Shown piece after piece: positions 12,684 through 24,602 of a stretch of DNA of 64,000 nucleotides. The stretch's first letter is position 1. Each line of letters starts with the position of its first letter. A program made the position numbers and the translations under genes. The notes beneath the pieces were generated by a model. The model saw nothing but the letters and a program-made list of their open reading frames with translations, searched no databases and was not told where the DNA came from. Source of the DNA: Bretschneidera sinensis (Eukaryota > Streptophyta > Magnoliopsida > Brassicales > Akaniaceae); the NCBI GenBank assembly GCA_023935145.1, contig CM043700.1, positions 140,578,828-140,642,827 of the forward strand, in the 5' to 3' direction.

Positions 12684-15600
12684 ATGGAGGGTGGTTCGTC
12701 TTCCCGGCCGTTTGATTCAGATCAACCGGCTCCTGCCGCTTCCAAGTTCCTCTCAAACCTCCCTTCCCGCGGCCTTTTCTCCTCCACCGTCGTTTCATCC
12801 AATCCGGTGATTACTTCGTCTCTTCACTTCATTTTTCTCTAAACCTAATTTTATCTCTCTTAGTATTTTGATTCATGTATATTGTAGTATTTTGATTAAT
12901 TTATCTTATGATTTTCTGTTTGGTTGCCGAGAAAACGTGGGATCATAGAAATTAGTTAATAAAGAAAAGAAATTCCGGTGCGTTTTCATGCTATTTGGGT
13001 CCTATTCGGAGCCATATCCACTCGATTGAATCTAAAGTAAGTTTTTGGGTTAGTTGCTACGTTATAGAAACTAAGAGAATATAGTGTATAAGATTGAACC
13101 CTTAACATTACTTATCAAAAGAAAGAGTGAACCCTTAACATTGTGTTCTTTATTTTCCTCAAGTTTTCTCGTTACTACGCAGAGGGTTTAGGGTCCTAAG
13201 TTGATTCTCTTGCATCCTTACGGGTATTATTATTGCATTAATATAAATGCATGTTTGATTTTGTATAGATCTTTAGTTGTTTTCTACTCATTTTGATACG
13301 TGATTCGTGTGCTTGAATTAGATTAGGATTATCATTTCTGAGTTTGATCCTAGATGACTAGGGAAAGTTATTTTGTAAGGTTCCTCCTAAATGAAGACGT
13401 GAAAGTTATTCGTAAGCTCAAAATTGTTCTTTGTGTTGTCAGTCTTCTTGCTATTTATGCTAATTTCTCGGAGTACAGGACTACAGATGCCTCATTGGTT
13501 GTAAGCAAATGCAGTGGAATTGTGCCAAGTGTAAACCAAAAAGAAATCCATTCATTTGTGCCAGTGATCACTCAGTACTGCTTTATGATGTTGAATGTGA
13601 TCTTGAAGGAAATTGAAATGGACTTAAAATTTTTATTTTATATCATCAAAGTAACATGATATAATCATTAATTGATCTTCTGCTTTTGATTATTTTGTTT
13701 TCTACCTTTCCTTTTCAACTTAGCAGTGGACACCTAGTAGTTGTCAGATGGCTTGAAATATAGGTTTTTGTTTAGCTGTTTGCAAGTACAATCGAAGACT
13801 CTCTTATTTATAAGTTAATCGTTCTATGAATTCTATAAGTTGTAGCTCATTTACAAAAAAGCTCCCCTCAAACCAAACAATAATGTTATTTAAGCCGCTG
13901 CTTCTTAAGAGAAGTAATTGGTCTTTCCGCTACCATTGAAGACTCTCCTATTCCTTTCAATCAAAACCATAACTTTCCTTCTTTCTTTAGAAGCTCGAAG
14001 CCCATACTTCCTCTTGAATGGAACCGACACTAACTCAAGAAAGCCCTAAAATACGAAGAGCCATTTCCCAAAGTTGACTTATACAAGAACACTCCAACAA
14101 GAAATGATGTACATATTACTTATATTAAAAATGGGCATTCTCCTTACATAAGTAACATTGGTTGACTAACACTTTCCCTCTCTGTTCGAGATTGTCAATG
14201 GTCAAAATCCTACTCCATATTGCCTCCCATACAAAAAAAAAAAGAGTAACTTTAGTGGGGGCACAAGTCTTCCAATAGCTCTCTAAGGATAATTTGGATT
14301 TCCTTCTACATGCAATAAAAAGGCCATGTAGAAGGAACTAATCTCAAATTTCCCTTTTGAATAGAGGTCTTATTAGGTGGCAGCATAACTAGCCCAGGAT
14401 GCCTTGTTACTAGGGGTGGCAATTCGGGTTGATGGGTCGTGTTCGTGTCGTGTCGAAGTTAGATGTAACACTAAATGGGTCGACACGAACATGAACACGA
14501 ACACGACACGATTATTAATCGTGTCAAGAAAACCCAATACGAACACGACCTATTTATTAAACGGGTAACACGACACGACACACTTAACCCGTTTAATAAA
14601 CGGGCCGTGTTAGACACGACACGACAGCACGACACGCTTAACCCGTTTAATAAACGGGTCGTGTTAAACCCGACACGCCTAATTTTTCATAGTCCAAATT
14701 TCGACCCGACCCGACCCGCCATAACTTATTTATTACATAAGCAAATATAATTTATCATCTAATCATTCATAATCCAAATTTCAACATATTCATGATCCAA
14801 ATACGCATAAAAAAGTCTAATTAATAGCATAAACATTATTTTATCAATTATCATCCATATCAACCATAAGCAAAAAAAATAAAAAACAATAACACCATAA
14901 GTCATAAGCCATCCAATTACAAGTACACAATATTACAACATTAGCCAACCAAATTAGCAATAGAACCCTCAGATGGAGGTGCAAATGATTCATTCTCATT
15001 CATATTCATATCCATTACATCAATAGTAAGCTCTTCCATCGCTTTTGCAGTCATTTCTCATATGGCGTTTCATATTAGCTGTTCCAAAGTTACCATCAGC
15101 AACGTATGTTATTCCACACCTCTTGCACTTGCATCTCTTTTTCTTATCATCTCCAAGAGGAAGCATGTCAAAAAACTTCCAGACTAGTGAGGTAAGTTTT
15201 CTTTTATGCTTTTCCACTTTTTTCTTAGATTCCATAGCAGCAGCTACTTCCTCTAACTCAACTGCATCATCATCTTCTTCATCAAGCACATCCATGCTAT
15301 CACAAGCCTCAACAATAATGTCATCTTTATCCCCCATCGATCTACATATAAAACAACACATTAGAGATTTAGAGTTGGGTTTTTTAAAACTTATTATTGT
15401 CTCCATTCAATTCAAAATGAAAAATAAAAAATATAATAAGATATAAAAAAACAAACACATATAGCCAAACATAAGAAATAATAAAATCATAGAGTCAATA
15501 ACAAATTACATCACATTAAAATTAAAACAATCACAAAGTGAGTCAAGCAATTAAAACAAACACCTAGCTGTTGCACTAAATCTGCAGAAAACGATTCAGT

Positions 15601-18600
15601 AATAACACATAGCAGGTAGCAGTTAATGCACTATATTTACAGCAACAAATCTACAAAAAATCATCCACTTGCAGTTGTAAATCTTTGCAGTCACTACAGC
15701 TACAAATCTTCAGAAAAATTAATATTTATGTACTCTGTTTAAATAATATAATATATCACCAGGTCCTAAGAGAAAGCCTATTAACATTAGCTTTAACCAA
15801 ATACTTGATGCCAAATGCGTGTTGAATATCAGTAGCCAAAGAAATTATGATCTCTACTATAGGCCTTTTTGTTGCAAAGAACACAATCAGTACAAACTTG
15901 GTTTCCCTATTTTTGTTTCCTTACCTTAGTAGAAAGCCTGTCATGAATAGCGCGCTAACCAGGTAATGAAACTATGCTTAAGAATGTGAGGAGTAAACCA
16001 AACCAATTTACGAGGAGAAGGAAGCCAGAGGATGCAATCTTTTGTGGAAAACGGACTAAATCACAAGTTGCCATACCGTACACTTTCTTTTAAGAGAAAA
16101 GAGATGTGCATGTTTTCGGGTCACATTATTGACATTTTAAAAGTTTGTTTCATATATATATAATACTACTTTTAATTAAATTTAAATCTGGGTTCTTGGA
16201 AATAGATCTGGGTTCCTTTCATTTTCTTGGAAATAGATCAAAAATCAACAATTAAGTTTATATTTCCAGTTTAGATTCTAAACAATAGATATGAACAGAG
16301 AGAGCATACAGATTTCCAAGAGATGAGAGTTGAGGACTTGAAAGCGTTGAAGGCACTAGAGATCGATCCGGTGCCGGTGATGCTGCGATGCTGCCTGCTG
16401 GGAGAGAGAAAGTTGAGCTGATGGTGAGGTTGGGAGAAAAAAAATCAGAGAAAGGAAGTGGAAGAGAGAGGAGAGAACTTATGGGTTTGTAACAGAGGCG
16501 AGAGAGAGACCAGAGAAGTGCAAAAACGGAGGCTTTGGGTTTATAATTTAGGGTTTATTTATATATATACTAAGTTTTTTTTTTTAATTTAATATATAAA
16601 ATTTTTAAATGGGTCATAAACAGGTCATGGGTTATAATCGTGTCAACACGACCCATCAACCCGCAATTCATTAATCGTGTCATAATCGCGTCAAATCGGG
16701 TTGGCGGGTCAACCCGCGACACGACACGATTATGACACGAATCCGATTATACTCAACACTAACACACTTTGTTTCGTATCGTGTCCAAAATTGCAACCGC
16801 TACTTGTTACACTCACCCAGGTCACTTCTAATAACTGCATTGTACCCAAGTAAGTGAGCTTGCATTTTGTAACCCCCTTGAATGGAGAACGTTTTAAACT
16901 TATCTTGCATATATATAGTGCTTTTTGCAATCCAGGTCATGGTTAAAACAAAAGTAGACCAGGATCAATTTAATCTGTCAAGAAAATTGCCCCTTCTTGT
17001 TCACATTTTTCATAGTGCTTCTCTCACTCAAGTCTTGAAGATCATGTTTGGTGGGAAATCATATGTTGTCTTGATTATTTTAGACTAATGTTTTTTGGCT
17101 TTCATTTCTTATATCCACCATTTTTTCTGGGCTTTTCCATTTATTATTTCGTTTTCTTGGTATTTTTACTGTTTACGCATTATTGGCCTTACATCTTTTG
17201 TTGATCAATATTTTCATTGGATTCATGTCTTAGAAGCATTTGATTTCATATGAAACTTCTATTTACATGTTTATAAATTTGTGCAGGGTGGCATGCGAGT
17301 TTACATCTGTGACCACAACACATCACCCCCAGGTTCCATAAGCTTTTGAGACTGAAATTTTTGTAAATTCTTTGAGAGCTTGCCCAGCATTAATAGTGTC
17401 ATTTGGTTGCTGTATGTTCATAATATTCCTGCCCTGGCCTGGGAGAACTACTAATTATAGATGTTTTCTAAAGCTCTTTAGTGCTCATAATGTGTTTGAA
17501 TTTTTGTTGTGTAGGTTTGGGATTTGGAAAATGTTTGTGTTGATAGCTTTAGAACCAACAATAAGTTTGATAGTTAGCCAATCAATAGAAAATTCAGAAG
17601 CTTTTTTTCACTCCTCAAAAGTCACCGGAACAGACCTCTTTTACGATTTAGGAGATCTTTTAAACTAAAATATCTGTGGTCTTACTTATAAGAAAAAAAT
17701 AATGTTTGTGGCTTGAATGTTTAAAGAGGTGAATACACTTTCAATTGATGCAGAGACAAACATGGATGCAATAATTCTCTGTTTCCTTTTTATTTATGGT
17801 GTGACATTGTTATTTTCTGTGATTGTGGAACTTATTTTAAAAAATATTCTCCTAATTATGTTTTATGTTAAATGTTGGTAACTTGATTTTTTTTTAAAAT
17901 TTTCTATGTCGTGCATTATGTCATTTCATGTACTGTAAATAAATGGAATTAGCAGGAATTATGCGGCGGCCCCTTTGCTTAATGAATGCGTGATATTTAT
18001 GTCTTTAGACTTAGAAATAAAGGCCGTGACTGCAATTTTACACAATTTTTTCTTTTGCGGTTAGGTTTTATTTAGAAACTGGAAGATCTGACTCTCGCTT
18101 GTATATCCAGAGGGCCAGCAGATCAAGACGAACCAACAAAACATACTTATTAGATCACTTACGCTTAAGAAACAAAAAGGTTATTCCAGTTTGAAGGATG
18201 TGAAAGGAGTAGCTGCAGCTGACGGTCCTAGAAAAAGGTACTGATTGCATCTTTCTAGATGAATTATCTTTGACTTACCTCGGAGGCTACTTATGTGTTT
18301 TGAATAATTATATTATGACTTTGTTATACAGTTATTTTGAGATTAGGATGCAGAACACTTCGTGCCTTAGACCTGCTGTTTTGTAACAAATGACATACAC
18401 TTTATTGTGCATTTTCTATTGTAAATATCCTGTGGTATCTGGTTACTTGTTAGCTTATTTGATCATATCCAGTCTGCTTCACAACTATCATTTTTTCCCC
18501 CAGGGCTGCTGAAAGAGCTTTGGATAGCAGGGCTTCAGCAAAGAAAGCAAATAGTCAAATTAGTTCTCGACAAGGTAAGCTCTGGTATCCTGTATTGCAT

Positions 18601-19357
18601 TGGAAGATGTCTCTGCCAACAGCACTTTTGAAAAAAATTACAATATTTTCGACATTGTTCTTAATTTTGCAGTTTTATTGTACATGTTACCTTACAAATT
18701 TATCATTGTAAATCAGACAATCTAAGCTGATGGCTGTCATGAAAATTTGGATTCAAGGGCCTGAAAGTGTGAACTTGTTTAAGCATTATAGTTACACTTG
18801 CCAGGTCCTCTATTTTTTTTTAACTTGTCCTGTTATGTGGTATAAATGGAGGAGATGTTCCATTTTCACAAGACAACCCAGTTGGGTTAAATGTCTAATA
18901 AATTTAATTGTTGGACATGTTCTATACATCTGCATCCCTATCTATTGAGATTAATGATCTCGTATTATGTTTTGAGTTTGTAATGGCTTTTGAACATACA
19001 GAGGGATCAAACAGTCATGCAGCTGAGAAGAACTACCATGCTTTAACTGTAGAGAGGCTTCGTGCTCTTCTCAAGGAAAAAGGTCTTTCACTCAAAGGAA
19101 GGAAGGCATGTATCATCTATAACTTCTTATCCAATCATTACTTATCAAAAAAACTTCTTATCCAGTCAAGTCCCGCTTTCTTATCCAGTGGTAGTTATGA
19201 TGCTAAGAACCATTTATTTATTTTTTTTATTTTACTGGTTTCCTTATGTAAAATTGATTATTGATTTTCAAAATAATTTATTCATCTGCTTTACTGATGT
19301 ATAGAATGAATTGTGCAGGATGAGTTGATTGCTCGCCTGAAAAGTGTAAATGGTTAA
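12684..19357 (+). CDS. small SAP-domain protein, six exons, one GC-AG intron
   Basis: Exons 12684-12806, 17287-17332, 18111-18237, 18504-18574, 19002-19105 and 19319-19357 join with consistent phases into 169 residues. The N-terminus ([10 protein letters not shown]... [13 protein letters not shown]) is followed by [20 protein letters not shown], a basic middle ([30 protein letters not shown]) and a C-terminal SAP motif, [20 protein letters not shown] then [13 protein letters not shown], at about residues 125-167. SAP is a helix-turn-helix-like DNA-binding module found in chromatin and RNA-processing proteins; the nucleus is the likely site. The exact role of this plant family is not known to me. 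Four introns are GT-AG; the last (19106-19318) begins GCATGT and ends AG, the only junction that keeps the SAP domain intact. The 4,480-bp first intron carries LINE and hAT insertions. Confidence 0.85.
13800..14402 (-). mobile_element. LINE remnant (reverse-transcriptase zinc-binding region)
   Basis: Read on the minus strand, the segment translates with interruptions into the zf-RVT region found near the C-terminus of plant LINE polyproteins: a start resembling [11 protein letters not shown], then [33 protein letters not shown] and, after stops, [16 protein letters not shown], followed by [13 protein letters not shown] residues. Several stops and frame changes show it is dead. It lies inside intron 1 of the SAP gene in antisense orientation and abuts the hAT element; whether it resumes beyond 16810 is unclear. 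Boundaries are approximate. Confidence 0.75.
14411..16802 (-). mobile_element. non-autonomous hAT transposon with 8-bp target duplication
   Basis: The element starts TAGGGGTGGCAATT and ends AATTGCAACCGCTA; the termini pair as inverted repeats with 12 of 14 positions matching. Both sides are flanked by the same eight bases CTTGTTAC (14403-14410 and 16803-16810), the target-duplication length of hAT transposons. Subterminal regions are packed with CGTGTCGTGTC and CGACACG motifs and GGGTTGATGGGTCGTG-like repeats in inverse orientation at the two ends. Inside is one coding piece, a BED zinc finger (listed separately), but there is no room for or trace of the catalytic and dimerisation domains, so the element could only move with transposase from elsewhere. 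It sits in intron 1 of the SAP gene. Confidence 0.93.
15020..15337 (-). pseudogene. hAT transposase N-terminal fragment (BED zinc finger)
   Basis: Starting at [14 protein letters not shown] (ATG 15337-15335), the frame runs 105 residues: an acidic segment ([12 protein letters not shown]), a lysine-rich linker and a BED-type zinc finger, [15 protein letters not shown] ... [15 protein letters not shown] ... MKRHMRNDC, with the C-x2-C-x16-H-x4-C spacing intact. BED fingers bind transposon ends in hAT transposases of the RICESLEEPER type. The frame ends shortly afterwards and no RNase H-like catalytic region or hATC domain follows, so this is the first part of a transposase gene left in a deletion derivative. 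A short DNA-binding protein could still be made if transcribed, but nothing here shows that. Confidence 0.8.
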
Positions 19358-22300
19358 AATGTGGAAGGACTAATCTGCTTTGGATGTGTACTCTTTCAGG
19401 AGGATGGAAGTAGGTATTATTTTGTTTTTGATGTACCTTAGGAAGTGGCTAAAAAGGTAAAATTGTAGTTAGAATAGTGTTATTGAAAAAAAATAGTGAC
19501 AGTGAGAGAATGAGAACTTGTTGGTCCTTGAATCTACATTTTGTATGATTATGTTTTCGTAGCGTATTTATTTTCGTGATGGAGACATTTTCTTAGTTAC
19601 TGTTTAGCCCTAGCAGTAGTTTATGGTTGTCAAAATGCTTGTGAAAGTTACAATATGAGCTCCCGTTTATGCTTCCCTCAACTTGAAATCCGAAGAGAGC
19701 TCAAAGCTAGACAAATTATTTTATGATATGGTGGAAATAATTGGTGGATGACTATTTTCTTCTGATTGAGGATGATTTGGACTCTGATTTTGAGATGAAC
19801 TTAAGTATGACCCAGTCTCTTTACTATGCATTCACGTATTCGCGTAGTGCTGTCGACATGGGCCTCCCTTAACATATAAATTCTGAACCGTTGCTTCTCA
19901 AGATCCAGATGCATTAATGATCAACCGTATGTTCCTCTATAGCATGTAACTGATGGCGTTTGGTTTTAGATTTAATTTATTTTAAATTTAGTTTTTTTTA
20001 TAAAAAAAATTTAAAACAAAAAATTAAATTTAAATTGAATTAAATCTAAAACGTTATCTTGAATCAAAAGCCAGTTAGGTTTGGTTCTTTTATTGGATCA
20101 TAATGCCGGCAAATTAGTGAAACCCTGTTGGCTCGATCGGTTTTACAGAAAATCGATTGAACCGTTGTGTTCACATCGTTTAGTCAACAGTTTACTGTTT
20201 AGTTGCAAAAATGACGACACCATGTTTTGTTCCACACCCATAAGCCTGAAAAAGCATTGCACCATTAGGTCTGTAGGCCATAAGTGCAACTTGTGCTAAA
20301 GTTTTGGAATTTGGGAAAATTACAAAAACAACTATATAATTTAATATAAATTACAACTGTACATTTTTAAATTAAAAACATGTTAATACACCTCTAAACA
20401 TTAACAGTAATTAATCCAAAATGATAAAAAGGTCTCATAAAAATCATGAGAATTGAAAATATTTAGTCAGTTAACATTCAATTATTGAGAAGTAATTGTT
20501 ACGTGACTTAGATAAATTTGAACTTATTATGGTTAAAATTGAGGGGTACATACATTTAGTATTAAACTCATAAAATATTTTAAAAATAATTTTTGATTTT
20601 TTAATTTAAAGTATATTATTACCGAGAGAATTTAATCTCTTAATGTTGATAATTGAATGTAAAATTAATTTTAAATTCAGTAAACTACTTTCACTAAAAG
20701 ATAAAAACATATTATCGAAAAAATTTAATCCATCAATGATAGTTTAACAAAAATTTCACCTAGATACTTTTCTTTCCCAATTTCTCTTTTCTTTTGCTTT
20801 CTTCTCCTAACGCCGCGCAACTCTATTTTTAAAACCATAAAGAAAATTCCACCCCCTCTCTCACATGCTCTCTCTCTCTTTCTCTCATATGTTGTTTTCT
20901 TCTCTTAACGCCTGGTTTTGGTTGATGAGGAAAAAACAGAGAAAAAAAACCTCTCTCCATTTCGTTTTAGCGTAACTATGTTTGTTGATCCTTTCATAAA
21001 AAAATGAAACCGCGAGATTAAGAATAAAAATAAATATTTAAGGCTTAAAAACACTATTAGTTTGTTTCCCCGATCAAATTGATGCTCGAGCTTTCAATTG
21101 AAAAAAGTAAAGCTTAAATTATTAATTGTATTCAATTTATTTTTCATATGTCATTTTCAATCTATTTCATAAATTCCTCGCTTGTTTCTTCATTTTTAGA
21201 GCAAGAAGCGGAACCACGGGATGAAATGACAAGTGTTTCTTCAGCATCTCACTTGAGTAATTTGTTAGTTTATGTTTATGATGAACAGATTCAGAAAAAT
21301 AAATTGTTTCAAACGAGATGAATTTGTTAATACCCTATATAACAGTAACACTGACAAAGTTAAGAGAATTTGACAAGAGATTTTCTTAGATATAATTGAT
21401 TGTTGGGTGATTCATTCATCACAATTGAAACTGTGATAATCAATTTGATTAAAAAAAAAATTATAGATACCGATCAATAATATTATTCACATTTTAATTT
21501 ATAAATAAACATGACAGATTTATTTATATATGCATGATAAAACTTAAAATAATTTATGCAGTAAAATTGAATTTGTATTAAAAAAAAAAGTAATTACAAC
21601 TTTGAATGTTTTGTTTAATAAACAAAATAAGAAACATTAAAATTGAATTTATGCAGTATTTTTTCAATCGATTTATAGATTATTGTTATAAGCTGACTTT
21701 GCACGAGTATGGACGGTGCACAGTTTGAATTTCTGTCATTCTCTATTTTGGACAGGAGTTTTTATATTGAATGCAGTAAAAATATTTGATTAAATTGATT
21801 TAAAATATTAATTTTAAATTTATTATAATTTTTATTGATAATAATAATACAAACGTGAAACTCCAAAAATGACGGCGCCGTATTTACTTTAACTGACAAA
21901 TAATTGGACGGCACTGTTGGTGATTAGGTATAATAGAGACAGATGTTGCATCCTTATTGGTTTAACGAATTTGACAAGACTGCTCTAACCTATCCTGTTT
22001 TTGTAGGTGGATCGATGACGACAGTTTTCTCCAATTGGGAGCTAGCTCACCAGCCTGTCAGATTATGCTAGTGGTCGAAACTGAGTGAACGAAATTGTTG
22101 TATTTTCATCAACTTTGTCAGTGAAACTGACCTTTGTTTTTTTGTTGATTGGTTTGCCTTGAATTTCTGAGATCCATTTCTTAAATCAATAGCTTTCTTA
22201 CTGAAAGAAAAATACAAATGAAGTAGCCGTTCATAGCTGTAAAAAGAAAAAGTTGAGGTGATTCAGACGTGAAAGATACCTAAGTCGGTCTATGAAAATG

Positions 22301-24352
22301 AAATGTTATTTTTATTTATTAGTGATGTGGTTGACAGATTTTAACTAACACAAAATCTTTACGTATAACTTACATTGTGATTTGTTAAAAAATCGTATTC
22401 GTCAATATACATTTATGAATTATTGAAAAAGCCTTTGATTCATTAATTGTTATTTTGGATTAAATTTAATTGAGTGTTATGTAATTTTGAGTTTGTTTCT
22501 TCAAATCAATAAGTTTTTTATTAAATAAAAAGAATGGTTGTGTGAGAGTGATAGATTAATAAGAGTAAGTTAATTAAATCATCAATAATTTTTTATAAAA
22601 ATTATAATTAAAAAAAAATTTATGGAGGATACTCTTTCAAATGCACACATACAATTAAATATGTGTAAGCTTTGCACATGAATTGTATCAACAAATATTA
22701 TATTATCAATCGTATGAGTCGCGATTAATATTGAAAATTTGTAACTTCATTCATTATAATCAGACGTAACTGACATGAATTTATATTAAAATACATAAAA
22801 AAAATCCAAATAATAATTGCAGGTTATACCAAATTAAAAGAATATATTTTCAAATAAATATTAAATCAAAAATAAATTTTAAATGATAAATTTATTTTTA
22901 AATTTTAATTTTATTTACAATTCAATCGGTTAATTTAAGTCTGTCAAGGATTTAGACATGCCGTTCATGTCGGCATTGATATGGTTAGGAAACGAAATAG
23001 GAAAAAGAACTATCCTTGCCCCGACGTGCCGCTATAGACTGTTACATGTGCCAATATAAAAGATCTTGCTATGGAAAATAAATTGACTTTTTTTTTTTTT
23101 TTTTGGGGTTTATTGTCTTTTGCTCTTGGCTGGTGATGATATATACCGATTAACGTGCGATTCTCCCTACCAAGTACTTCCACTTTTGTAAAAAAACAAA
23201 ACGTGCTTCAAAATTTTCACGTGCCTTTTAAATTTCGGCGGAAAGTCGTTACCCATTTATTCCACCGGATTGAATGTAAGATCTCATTGAATTTTTCATA
23301 CTCCTACGGTCCTTATGTAAGAAGTTGAAAGTTAATTACTTTGATAATATTTTTTTTTTGGGGAAGGAATTGGTCATTCATGGAAATTCTAATTTCTTTT
23401 AGCCTTTGATTTCTTTTTAAATTATTGGCTTTTCTTTTTATTTTATTTTTTCCGTTTTAAGAGTATTGTTTGCTTTTCTTAGGACTTGTAGATGTTGGGT
23501 TTTGTTTAAGTTTTCAAATAGGTATATTGTTGGAAGTGGCATGAGCTTTTGTGCTCCGGGCATTGCATATTTATTTCTTAAATATCAAAGAAGATTCGAT
23601 CTCTCAAACAAAATCATACATATGAATTTAATACATAAGATCTCATTAATTATGTATTATTAATATTTCGTGAGTAAAAAAGTAAAAGAAGAAAACGTGT
23701 AAAACATATATTATCCTATGGAGCATGTCTTTACAACTAGGGATGTTATCTAACTATGCTTTTTTATTTTAGATTTAATCTCAATTTACATTAATTACGT
23801 ATTTTCAATTGTATTAGTTTGAACATTATATCTTGGATAATCTTCAATAAACCTTTTTTAACGTAAAAGTAGTTTTAAAAAAACAAAATTGAGCTTAAAT
23901 GTGACGTGCGTGGCAATTCTCACATGCTACGAATTGTGATTAATTTTGATTTTCAATATATTTTCAAATAAAAACGATCATTTTACTTAAAATTATGACC
24001 GTGAGGTTGAAAATAATGCAATTAAAAATGCATGATGGGCAAATTGAGATTAAGCATAAAATGTAAGGTTGTAATCAAATAAAAATAATTAATACCATGC
24101 TGGTATATTTTACTTTAAAGGTCGCATTTAATTTCATTATACTAAATCCCGTAAATAAGCTTGATTTTCCACGTCATCACAAGTATGATAATCGGAAGGA
24201 ATGACTCCAATTTGTCAGGAAGTGAAAGAAAAATTATAAAAAGAAAAAAGGAAAAAAAAAATCCCTGTCGGAAGGATACGAAATAAATGAGCAGTGACAA
24301 TATGGCTTCCGTCAATTTACCATTCTAACCCGGCACACAATGAAAGCTCGCC
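19358..24352. other. intergenic region between the SAP gene and CYP94B
   Basis: AT-rich and without a recognisable gene. 19358 to about 19700 probably includes the 3' UTR of the SAP gene. A CT-rich patch at 20760-20950 looks like a 5' leader but no coding frame follows. Poly-A/T runs are common (for example 23090-23104). One MITE-like inverted repeat is listed separately. Confidence 0.6.
19953..20062. repeat. short MITE-like inverted repeat
   Basis: About 110 bp in which the left arm GCGTTTGGTTTTAGATTTAA is repeated inverted at the right end (TTAAATCTAAAACGTTATC on the + strand), with arms extending about 35 bp. The middle is a T- then A-rich loop. The GGCGTTTGG start is typical of small plant MITEs; no target duplication could be fixed. 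Confidence 0.55.
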
Positions 24353-24357
24353 CAAAC

Positions 24358-24363
24358 CACGTG
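24358..24363 (+). promoter_or_regulatory. G-box (CACGTG) upstream of CYP94B
   Basis: A palindromic CACGTG lies about 115 bp before the TATA box and 240 bp before the chosen start codon. G-boxes bind bHLH and bZIP factors, including MYC2-type regulators of jasmonate genes; CYP94B genes are known to be induced by jasmonate. The link to MYC2 here is inference from motif and family. Confidence 0.5.
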
Positions 24364-24473
24364 AATAAATAAAAAAATGGTCATTGGTCTTTAGTCTTTG
24401 TTCTTTAAAACCCTAATCCTAGAAAATTTCTTTTTTTATTGTCCAATCTCTCGTGTCCTTTTCATTGACACAA

Positions 24474-24482
24474 ATATATAAA
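24474..24482 (+). promoter_or_regulatory. TATA box of the CYP94B gene
   Basis: ATATATAAA lies about 120 bp upstream of the ATG at 24603, leaving a 5' leader of about 90 nt. It lies downstream of an earlier in-frame ATG at 24453, which argues that the longer reading is not used. Confidence 0.6.
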
Positions 24483-24602
24483 CACAATCCCTCCTCCTCA
24501 TTTTCTTCACAAAACAACACCCATCTCTCCATTAATCTCAAAATTTCAACCACACAAGCAAACTTTTTTCTAATTCAATCACTACTTAAATTTATATCAA
24601 CA

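Noticed and set aside
13354..13659. A 101-residue plus-strand frame in intron 1 of the SAP gene
   Set aside because: No similarity recognised, low coding character, and it lies within an intron with no splice sites that would add it to the gene.
15045..15446. Plus-strand frame rich in serine
   Set aside because: It is the antisense of the BED zinc-finger frame; the acidic stretch reads as serine-rich on the other strand.
24453..24602. In-frame N-terminal extension of the CYP94B protein by 50 residues
   Set aside because: The earlier ATG lies upstream of the TATA box, the added residues resemble nothing in the family, and the ER anchor fits best as the N-terminus from 24603.
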